From: Comamonadaceae bacterium
GTDB lineage: Bacteria; Pseudomonadota; Gammaproteobacteria; Burkholderiales; Burkholderiaceae_C
NCBI GenBank assembly: GCA_947455585.1
Contig: CANGOY010000090.1
Location: 1-7,330, forward strand
Direction of reading: 5' to 3'
DNA length: 7,330 nucleotides
A program made the translations under genes and the position numbers. The first letter of the stretch is position 1; every line of letters begins with the position of its first letter. A model generated the notes under the pieces. That model made no database searches. It was not told where the DNA came from and saw only the letters and a list, made by a program, of their open reading frames with translations. Positions 1-5,328 of the stretch are shown in pieces.

Positions 1-39
1 ATTTTAGGCCTCATGCGGGGCATGGTTAGCCCCCTTGGG

Positions 40-45
40 TACAAT
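40..45 (+). promoter_or_regulatory. possible -10 box upstream of the Rieske gene
   Basis: The hexamer TACAAT matches the sigma-70 -10 consensus at five of six positions. Transcription would start near base 52 and give a leader of about 75 bases before the ATG at 126. I see no convincing -35 box at the usual 16-18 base spacing, since that stretch reads GGGGCA-like. The site therefore stands on the -10 alone and could be chance. Confidence 0.25.
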
Positions 46-56
46 GGGCATCCTCC

Positions 57-85
57 AATCGACCCTCGGGCCGATTTATTTTTTT
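57..85 (+). terminator. terminator-like hairpin with T-tract in front of the Rieske gene
   Basis: Bases 57-65 (AATCGACCC) can pair with 68-76 (GGGCCGATT) with one A-C mismatch. The innermost pair or two must open to form the loop. Bases 75-85 are almost all T, interrupted by a single A at 78. This is the shape of a Rho-independent terminator. It may end a gene lying to the left of the window: one plus-strand frame does close with TAG at 27-29, too short to judge. It could instead lie inside the leader of the Rieske gene and act as an attenuator. The mismatch makes the stem modest. Confidence 0.4.
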
Positions 86-92
86 CACTTCT

Positions 93-106
93 CTCCCGGT
101 GGGGAG
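93..106 (+). promoter_or_regulatory. second leader hairpin hiding a GGGGAG stretch
   Basis: CTCCC at 93-97 pairs perfectly with GGGAG at 102-106 around the four-base loop GGTG. It lies 20 bases before the ATG of the Rieske gene. The purine-rich right arm (GGGGAG) resembles a Shine-Dalgarno core but sits too far upstream to serve the ATG at 126 directly. The short AGGT at 117-120, five bases before the ATG, is the better-placed though weak ribosome binding site. Whether the hairpin regulates anything is inference. Confidence 0.3.
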
Positions 107-125
107 TCTTTAGGTCAGGTCACCC

Positions 126-1256
126 ATGTCTGATTTAAGTCTTCAACTGCAGCAGGCGCATAGCCAACTACCAGTTACCAGTTATTTCGATGACGCGCTT
201 TTTCAGCGCGAACTGGAGACCATCTTTCAGCAAGGGCCCCGTTATGTGGGCCACCAGCTTGCCGTGCCCAATGTGGGCGACTACTACGCTTTGCCGCATG
301 AAGGCGAAGGGCGTGCGCTTGTGCGCTCGGCCAACGGTGTTGAGCTGGTATCCAATGTATGCCGCCACCGCCAAGCGGTGATGCTCAAAGGCCGTGGCTC
401 ACTTCACACCCAAGCCCCAGGCTCTGCGGGCGGCAACATCGTGTGCCCTTTGCACCGCTGGACTTATGCACCCTCGGGTGAATTGCTGGGTGCCCCCCAC
501 TTTTCGCACGACCCTTGCCTGAACCTCAACAACTACCAGTTGCGTGAGTGGAACGGCTTGCTGTTTGAAGACAACGGCGTGGACATCGAGGCCGACTTGG
601 CCAACATGGGCCCACGCGCAGCACTCGACTTCACAGGTTTTGCACTTGACCGTGTCGAGCTGCACGAGTGCAACTACAACTGGAAAACCTTCATCGAGGT
701 CTACCTAGAGGATTACCACGTTGGCCCCTTCCATCCGGGCCTTGGCCAGTTTGTGACCTGCGACGACCTGAGCTGGGAATTCAAAGACAACTACTCAGTG
801 CAAACCGTGGGCGTATCGGCAGGCTTTGGCAAACCAGGCTCGCCCACCTACCAAACCTGGCACGACATGCTGCTGAAGTACCGCAATGGCGAGCTGCCAG
901 AGCGCGGTGCCATTTGGCTCACCTACTACCCGCACATCATGGTGGAGTGGTACCCACATGTGTTGACGGTCTCGACGCTGCACCCCATCAGCCCCACCAA
1001 AACACTGAACAGGGTGGAGTTTTATTACCCCGAAGAAATCGTCGCTTTCGAGCGCGAATTTGTCGAAGCCCAGCAAGCTGCCTACATGGAGACTTGCATT
1101 GAGGACGACGAAATTGCCGAGCGGATGGACGCAGGTCGCAAGGCTTTGATGCAGCGCGGCGACAACGAAGTCGGCCCTTACCAAAGCCCCATGGAAGACG
1201 GCATGCAGCACTTCCATGAGTGGTATCGCGGCAAACTTAACTTCACGCAAAGCTAA
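126..1256 (+). CDS. Rieske 2Fe-2S aromatic ring-hydroxylating oxygenase, alpha subunit
   Basis: This is the catalytic subunit of a Rieske non-heme iron oxygenase, a cytoplasmic enzyme that uses O2 and electrons from a separate reductase to hydroxylate or demethylate an organic substrate. The N-terminal Rieske domain (about residues 38-145) carries cluster ligands C79, H81, C107 and H110. The catalytic domain (about 175-370) has the mononuclear-iron motif E-D-Y-H-x4-H with H198 and H203, and a likely carboxylate ligand in the E-D-D stretch at 326-328. The ending M-E-D-G-M-Q-H-F-H-E-W-Y (356-367) is typical of the family. At 376 residues it is somewhat shorter than naphthalene-dioxygenase-type alpha subunits, which suggests an alpha-only oligomer. 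No beta subunit, ferredoxin or reductase lies in the window. An odd point is the 25-residue gap between the two halves of the Rieske motif, against about 15-17 normally. The family assignment is firm; the substrate is unknown. It is the first of three closely spaced plus-strand genes. Confidence 0.93.
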   Translation: MSDLSLQLQQAHSQLPVTSYFDDALFQRELETIFQQGPRYVGHQLAVPNVGDYYALPHEGEGRALVRSANGVELVSNVCRHRQAVMLKGRGSLHTQAPGSAGGNIVCPLHRWTYAPSGELLGAPHFSHDPCLNLNNYQLREWNGLLFEDNGVDIEADLANMGPRAALDFTGFALDRVELHECNYNWKTFIEVYLEDYHVGPFHPGLGQFVTCDDLSWEFKDNYSVQTVGVSAGFGKPGSPTYQTWHDMLLKYRNGELPERGAIWLTYYPHIMVEWYPHVLTVSTLHPISPTKTLNRVEFYYPEEIVAFEREFVEAQQAAYMETCIEDDEIAERMDAGRKALMQRGDNEVGPYQSPMEDGMQHFHEWYRGKLNFTQS

Positions 1257-1265
1257 GCAACTTAA

Positions 1266-2162
1266 ATGCAAGCCCTGTGGATGCTCTTAGGAGCCGCGTT
1301 TTTTGCCACCATGGGGGTTTGCGTCAAGTTTGGCTCGGAGCATTTCAACTCGGCTGAATTGGTGTTTTACCGTGGCTTGGTGGGTTTGGTGTTCATGGCC
1401 GCTGTCGCGCGCCAACAAAAAGTTTCGGTTCGCACACAGTACCTTGGCATGCACGTGTGGCGCTCGGTCATCGGCGTGGTGTCGCTGAGCGCTTGGTTTT
1501 ACGCCATCTCTAAACTGCCACTCGCGACCTCCATGACGCTCAACTACATGAGCAGCGTATGGATAGCGGCCTTCATCGTGGGTGGCTCTCTCGTCAACTG
1601 GAAACCGGGGCAAGGACAAAGCTTGGCGTCGCAAGGGCCTTTAGCGCTCACCGTCATCGCAGGCTTCACGGGTGTCGTCATGGTGCTGCGCCCCACCATG
1701 GCGCAAGACCAAATTTATGCAGGCCTCATCGGCCTCATGTCTGGCTTCTTTGCGGCTTTTGCTTACATGCAAGTCACCGCGCTTGGCCGTGTGGGCGAAC
1801 CCGAAACACGCACTGTGTTTTACTTTGCCATCGGCACCCTCATCGCCGGCCTGGTGGGCATGGCCTTTATGGGCGTGTCGACTTGGGAATGGACGCATGC
1901 GATGTGGCTGGTGCCCGTGGGTGTTTTTGCCTCGCTCGGTCAGCTGTGTCTGACACGCGCCTACAGCCAAGGCGCCACTTTGGTCGTGGCCAACTTGCAA
2001 TACTCGGGCATTGTGTTTGCAGCGCTCTACAGCTTGTTGCTGTTTGGTGACGACATTCCCCTCATCGGCTGGATGGGCATGGCCCTCATCATCGCCAGCG
2101 GCATCACCGCCACGCTGCTGCGTGCACGCGTGGCACCTCAAACACCTGCCGAAGAACACTGA
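1266..2162 (+). CDS. EamA/DMT-superfamily permease, ten transmembrane helices
   Basis: This inner-membrane protein of 298 residues belongs to the drug/metabolite transporter superfamily (RhaT/EamA type), whose members move small metabolites, often by proton exchange. Hydrophobic segments lie near residues 2-20, 30-48, 63-81, 88-107, 124-142, 152-172, 182-203, 213-231, 239-260 and 266-284, giving two five-helix EamA repeats. The second-helix E-L-V-F-Y-R-G motif (31-37) and the helix-4 pattern A-T-S-M-T-L-N-Y (87-94) are characteristic. The start at 1266 is chosen because it retains the whole first helix. No good ribosome binding site precedes it, but it begins only 9 bases after the Rieske stop, so translational coupling is likely. 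Its cargo cannot be told from sequence. Its position invites the idea that it carries the substrate or product of the neighbouring oxygenase, which is inference only. Confidence 0.92.
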   Translation: MQALWMLLGAAFFATMGVCVKFGSEHFNSAELVFYRGLVGLVFMAAVARQQKVSVRTQYLGMHVWRSVIGVVSLSAWFYAISKLPLATSMTLNYMSSVWIAAFIVGGSLVNWKPGQGQSLASQGPLALTVIAGFTGVVMVLRPTMAQDQIYAGLIGLMSGFFAAFAYMQVTALGRVGEPETRTVFYFAIGTLIAGLVGMAFMGVSTWEWTHAMWLVPVGVFASLGQLCLTRAYSQGATLVVANLQYSGIVFAALYSLLLFGDDIPLIGWMGMALIIASGITATLLRARVAPQTPAEEH

Positions 2163-2174
2163 AAGAAAATAACC

Positions 2175-3047
2175 ATGTTCACCACACTCATTTCTGTTGC
2201 GCAACTCAAAGCCTTGCAAGCCAACGGCGCACCTTTGGCCGTGTTTGATTGCACCTTCGATTTGATGAACCCGCCTGCGGGACATGCACAGTATGTGCAA
2301 CAGCACATCACAAGCGCACAACACGCTGACCTAGACCTTCACCTCGCCACACACGATGCCACCCTGCGCGTCAACGGGGGGCGTCACCCGCTGCCACAGC
2401 GCGACGTGTTTGCAGCTTGGTTGCAAAGCGTGGGTGTCAACCACAACACGCAAGTGGTGGTGTACGACCGCAACGGCATGAACTACTGCGGCCGCTTGTG
2501 GTGGATGCTTAAGTGGTGTGGCCACGATGCCGTAGCAGTGCTCGATGGTGGCTTTCAAGCTTGGGTGACTGCGGGTGGCTCTGTGGCTTCAGGCGACGCA
2601 ACCTCCACGACCAGTGTCTTGCATGCGGCAGGCAACTTTGCGCTGCGCGAGCCGCTGATGAAATTGGTGGACACCGCCACCGTGTCTGCCCACTTGGGCG
2701 ACGGCACACAAACCATCATCGATGCGCGCGGTACGCCGCGCTATCGCGGCGAGGTGGAGCCACTCGACCATGTGGCAGGCCACATCCCCGGCGCTTTGAA
2801 CCGCCCGTTCAACACCAACCTCAAAGCCGATGGTTTCTTTAAAAGTGCGGATGAACTGCGAACTGAATTTGCCGCTCTTCTGGGCAACGCAAAACCCGAA
2901 ACCGTGGTGCACCACTGCGGCAGTGGCGTGAGCGCTGTGCCCAATGTGTTGGCCATGGAAGTGGCGGGCTTTGGCCGTACTGCACTTTACGCAGGCAGCT
3001 GGAGCGAGTGGTGCAACACACCCGGCCTGCCCTGCGAAAAATCCTAA
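2175..3047 (+). CDS. two-domain sulfurtransferase, 3-mercaptopyruvate type (SseA-like)
   Basis: This cytoplasmic enzyme of 290 residues has two rhodanese domains, about residues 5-135 and 165-285. The first is the non-catalytic copy. The second holds the active-site cysteine C248 in the loop C-G-S-G-V-S (248-253). A CGSGV loop is the mark of 3-mercaptopyruvate sulfurtransferases, whereas thiosulfate sulfurtransferases usually have CRKGV, so sulfur transfer from 3-mercaptopyruvate to thiols or cyanide is expected. Other family marks are D-A-R at 183-185, the stretch R-G-E-V-E-P-L-D (191-198), G-H-I-P-G-A (202-207) and the end G-S-W-S-E-W (274-279). The usual threonine of CGSGVT is serine here, a mild change. 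It starts 12 bases after the permease stop with a weak GAAAG signal upstream, consistent with the same operon. Its link to the oxygenase and permease is not obvious. Confidence 0.93.
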   Translation: MFTTLISVAQLKALQANGAPLAVFDCTFDLMNPPAGHAQYVQQHITSAQHADLDLHLATHDATLRVNGGRHPLPQRDVFAAWLQSVGVNHNTQVVVYDRNGMNYCGRLWWMLKWCGHDAVAVLDGGFQAWVTAGGSVASGDATSTTSVLHAAGNFALREPLMKLVDTATVSAHLGDGTQTIIDARGTPRYRGEVEPLDHVAGHIPGALNRPFNTNLKADGFFKSADELRTEFAALLGNAKPETVVHHCGSGVSAVPNVLAMEVAGFGRTALYAGSWSEWCNTPGLPCEKS

Positions 3048-3054
3048 ACGTTAA

Positions 3055-3918
3055 TTAGTGCTGCGCCCACTCGCCCAAAGCGGCGACGAGGGCAATGCCT
3101 GCAAACAACCAAGCCACTTGGGCTGCTGTCTCTTTCGGCGAGAGTCGTTTTTGCAACTGTGGAATCAAGTCGGCCAACGCTACATAAATAAAGCTGCTGG
3201 CAGCGGCCACCAAAAAGAATGGCAAGTACTCTTGCAGTGCGCCCACGAGCAAGTAGCCCACGAGCCCACCAATGGCCGTCACACCACCAGCCAGCGTGAG
3301 CTTGAACAAAGCTGCGCGTGGGTTGCTGAGTGTTTGGCGCAATACCACCAAGTCACCCACATGGTGCGGCACTTCGTGCGCCATCACCGCTAGTGCTGCT
3401 GCGACGCCCAAACGTGGGTCAGCCACAAACGCGGCAGCAATCAAAATGCCATCGCCAAACGCGTGCACGCTGTCGCCCAACAACACCGCCCAGCCACCGC
3501 TGTGGTGGTTGTGACCGTGGTGGTCATGATGCGCGTGTGTGTGATGCGCGTGTGCGCCATGTTCATGCGCGTGATCATGCGAATGATGGCCATGGTCATG
3601 CACTTCATGTGCGGTTGCGTGATCGTGGCCATGCTCATGACCGTGGTGCCACAGCTCTGCTTTGTCGAGCAAAAAGAAAAACACCAAGCCCACTAGCAAT
3701 GCACCAAACAAGGCCTGCGCTGAAACGCCGGCGCTAATGGACAACTCAAAAGCCTCAGGCAACAAACGTGTGAACGCCGTAGCCAGCAAAGCGCCTGCCG
3801 CGAGACTGAGTAAATGTTGGGTGAAACGCGAGAGCAGCGCATAAGCCAACAAGGCTGCTAGCCACACACTGCCCATGCCAGCCACCAAGGTGCCGAGAAG
3901 AATTGAAATCAAGGTCAT
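3055..3918 (-). CDS. ZIP-family divalent metal transporter with histidine-rich loop
   Basis: This inner-membrane ZIP (zinc/iron-regulated transporter-like) protein of 287 residues is expected to import Zn2+ or a related divalent metal into the cytoplasm. Hydrophobic segments lie near residues 3-28, 34-54, 66-85, 144-164, 168-190, 205-227, 233-254 and 266-284, matching the eight-helix ZIP plan. The metal-site motifs are H-A-F-G-D-G (152-157) in helix 4 and H-E-V-P-H-H-V-G-D (181-189) in helix 5. Between helices 3 and 4 a loop holds 26 histidines within residues 91-139. The gene lies 52 bases downstream of pcaF on the same strand and could be read through from it, though a weak terminator-like hairpin lies between. 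No clear ribosome binding site precedes the ATG. A GATAAT hexamer sits just 6 bases upstream. The exact metal is unknown. Confidence 0.93.
   Translation of the reverse strand: MTLISILLGTLVAGMGSVWLAALLAYALLSRFTQHLLSLAAGALLATAFTRLLPEAFELSISAGVSAQALFGALLVGLVFFFLLDKAELWHHGHEHGHDHATAHEVHDHGHHSHDHAHEHGAHAHHTHAHHDHHGHNHHSGGWAVLLGDSVHAFGDGILIAAAFVADPRLGVAAALAVMAHEVPHHVGDLVVLRQTLSNPRAALFKLTLAGGVTAIGGLVGYLLVGALQEYLPFFLVAAASSFIYVALADLIPQLQKRLSPKETAAQVAWLFAGIALVAALGEWAQH
3502..3648 (-). repeat. low-complexity CAT/CAC-rich tract encoding the ZIP histidine loop
   Basis: This 147-base tract encodes residues 91-139 of the ZIP transporter. Its codons alternate histidine with Gly, Ala, Asp, Glu or Asn, so on the plus strand it appears as ATG/GTG-rich imperfect triplet and hexamer repeats. 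The repeat is degenerate and stays in frame. Such tracts often vary in length between strains by replication slippage. Family knowledge places this loop in the aqueous space next to the membrane, where it can bind metal. Confidence 0.6.
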
Positions 3919-3924
3919 GCGCTC

Positions 3925-3930
3925 ATTATC
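3925..3930 (-). promoter_or_regulatory. possible -10 box directly in front of the ZIP gene
   Basis: On the minus strand GATAAT (five of six matches to TATAAT) ends 6 bases before the ATG. If used, transcription would begin at or very close to the start codon and give a leaderless mRNA, which would fit the absence of a ribosome binding site. No acceptable -35 box is visible at the expected spacing (the stretch is GC-rich), so this is weak. Confidence 0.22.
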
Positions 3931-3940
3931 TCGCGCCTAG

Positions 3941-3966
3941 GAAGAAACGCCGCCCAGCCGGGGCCT
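3941..3966 (-). terminator. weak terminator candidate after pcaF
   Basis: On the minus strand, seven bases after the thiolase stop codon, GCCC (3964-3961) can pair with GGGC (3955-3952) around the loop CGGCT. The run GTTTCTT follows a few bases downstream. The stem is only four GC pairs and the T-tract is interrupted, so read-through into the ZIP gene is likely even if it works. Confidence 0.3.
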
Positions 3967-3970
3967 TCTT

Positions 3971-5173
3971 TCAAACGCGCTCAATGATCAAGGCAATACC
4001 TTGTCCCACGCCGATGCACATGGTGCACAAGGCATAGCGCCCACCCGTGGTGTGCAAGCGGTTCATAGCCGTAGTCACCAAACGCGCGCCCGAAGCACCC
4101 AGTGGATGACCCAAGGCAATGGCGCCGCCCCACGCATTCACGCGGGCGTCGTCATCTTTCAAGCCCAACATGCGCAGCACGGCCAAACCTTGGGCAGCAA
4201 ACGCTTCGTTCAATTCAATGACATCCATTTGATCCATCGTCAAACCCGTTTGAGCCAGCACTTTTTGGGTGGCAGGTGCTGGACCAATGCCCATCACACG
4301 CGGGGCCACGCCTGCAGTGGCCATGCCCACCACGCGAGCTTTGGGAGTCAGACCATATTGCTTCACGCTCGCCTCGTTGGCTAACAACAAAGCACATGCG
4401 CCATCGTTCACGCCACTGGCGTTGCCCGCAGTCACACTGCCGTCTGAGCGCACCACGCCTTTGAGTTTGGCCAACGCTTCTAGGCTGGTGTCGCGTGGGT
4501 GTTCGTCTTGGCTCACCACCACGGCATCGCTTTTTTTCTGGGGGATGGTGACGGGGCAAATTTCGCGTGCAAAGTGGCCGGCTTGAATCGCGGCCAATGC
4601 GTTGCGCTGGCTGCGCAGGGCCATCAGGTCTTGGGCTTCGCGTTCAATTTTGTAATCGACCGCCACGTTTTCGGCGGTTTCGGGCATGCTGTCCACGCCG
4701 TACATTTCTTTCATCAGCTTATTCACAAAGCGCCAGCCAATGGTGGTGTCGTACACCGCGTTATTGCGGCTGAAAGCGCTCTCGGCTTTGGGCATGACAA
4801 ATGGCGCGCGGCTCATGCTCTCAACACCGCCCGCAATCATCAAAGACGCTTCACCCGATTTGATGGCGCGTGCTGCTGTGCCCACCGCGTCTAAGCCTGA
4901 ACCGCACAAGCGATTGATCGTGCCACCTGGCACCTCCATGGGCAGGCCAGCCAACAATGCTGCCATGCGGGCCACGTTGCGGTTGTCTTCGCCCGCTTGG
5001 TTGGCACAGCCATAGATCACATCGCTAATTTGCGACCAATCCACACTAGGGTTGCGTGCCATCAACGCCTTGATGGGCACTGCCGCCAAGTCGTCCGCAC
5101 GCACGCTGCTGAGTGCGCCACCATAACGGCCAAAGGGGGTACGAATGGCGTCGCAAATATAAGCTTGTGTCAT
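3971..5173 (-). CDS. pcaF: 3-oxoadipyl-CoA thiolase (beta-ketoadipyl-CoA thiolase)
   Basis: This cytoplasmic thiolase cleaves 3-oxoadipyl-CoA with CoA to succinyl-CoA and acetyl-CoA, the last step of the beta-ketoadipate pathway for protocatechuate or catechol. The same reaction ends phenylacetate breakdown (PaaJ). The 400-residue length is exactly that usual for PcaF. The nucleophile C90 lies in N-R-L-C-G-S-G (87-93). The second catalytic pair is H356 in G-H-P-L-G-A-S-G (355-362) and C386 in C-I-G-V-G-Q-G (386-392). N-E-A-F-A-A-Q (322-328) is the standard thiolase motif. The N-terminal stretch Y-I-C-D-A-I-R-T-P-F-G-R-Y-G-G-A-L (5-21) and Y-G-C-A-N-Q-A-G-E-D-N-R-N (54-66) are the forms I associate with PcaF rather than with acetoacetyl-CoA thiolases. 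It follows mobA on the same strand after 155 bases that hold an inverted repeat, so it may have its own regulated promoter. A clear ribosome binding site is not visible. Confidence 0.9.
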   Translation of the reverse strand: MTQAYICDAIRTPFGRYGGALSSVRADDLAAVPIKALMARNPSVDWSQISDVIYGCANQAGEDNRNVARMAALLAGLPMEVPGGTINRLCGSGLDAVGTAARAIKSGEASLMIAGGVESMSRAPFVMPKAESAFSRNNAVYDTTIGWRFVNKLMKEMYGVDSMPETAENVAVDYKIEREAQDLMALRSQRNALAAIQAGHFAREICPVTIPQKKSDAVVVSQDEHPRDTSLEALAKLKGVVRSDGSVTAGNASGVNDGACALLLANEASVKQYGLTPKARVVGMATAGVAPRVMGIGPAPATQKVLAQTGLTMDQMDVIELNEAFAAQGLAVLRMLGLKDDDARVNAWGGAIALGHPLGASGARLVTTAMNRLHTTGGRYALCTMCIGVGQGIALIIERV

Positions 5174-5328
5174 GGCAAATCAGTCAAAAGAAATTAGAAA
5201 AGTTTGAACAGGCTGGAAATATCAAACTTCAACACTTGGATATCGCCTGCATTGTTCACCAATATGACTAACTTCAAACGCTCTGCTGTGCCTGTGATGC
5301 CTCACGCTGACGCTAAGGTGACGTTAAA
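5174..5328. other. 155-base intergenic region between mobA and pcaF
   Basis: Apart from the inverted repeat at 5200-5229, this gap holds the short direct repeat ACTTCAA at 5226-5232 and 5271-5277, exactly 45 bases apart. I see no coding frame with a ribosome binding site and no strong terminator after mobA. It is unusually long for a within-operon gap, which suggests that pcaF has separate control. Confidence 0.5.
5200..5229 (-). promoter_or_regulatory. perfect 8+8 inverted repeat upstream of pcaF, operator candidate
   Basis: AAGTTTGA at 5200-5207 and TCAAACTT at 5222-5229 are exact reverse complements separated by 14 bases. The half-site centres are 22 bases apart, about two turns of the helix, which suits a dimeric regulator. 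The repeat ends 27 bases before the pcaF start codon. On the minus strand a TTGATA hexamer, a near-consensus -35 box, overlaps the upstream arm, though I see only poor -10 candidates after it. A related TTCAAAC occurs at 5273-5279. The arms are AT-rich and no T-run follows, so a terminator is unlikely. Confidence 0.45.

Noticed and set aside
3..29. Plus-strand frame ending in TAG at 27-29, possible end of an upstream gene
   Set aside because: Only eight codons are visible, too few to judge. It is mentioned only as a possible owner of the terminator-like hairpin at 57-85.
4..51. Short minus-strand frame of 15 codons preceded by GGAGG
   Set aside because: The GGAGG touches the ATG with no spacer, the peptide resembles nothing I know, and the same bases hold a possible plus-strand -10 box. 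It is not supportable as a gene.
1641..2324. Minus-strand open frame of about 227 codons spanning the permease and sulfurtransferase genes
   Set aside because: It crosses the boundary of two well-supported plus-strand genes, is rich in His, Gln and Arg with no recognisable domain, and has no ribosome binding site that I can see.
3502..3648. Repeats in the histidine tract considered as a CRISPR or tandem-repeat locus
   Set aside because: There are no regular spacers and the units are codon-scale and degenerate. The tract is part of an intact coding frame.
3058..3844. Long open frames on the plus strand across the ZIP gene
   Set aside because: They are by-products of GC-rich codons and of the histidine repeat read in reverse. 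The minus-strand frame has clear ZIP motifs and membrane segments, and these have none.
5281..5325. Possible terminator after mobA
   Set aside because: Only short, imperfect pairing (TCAC with GTGA) is present, and no T-run follows on the minus strand.
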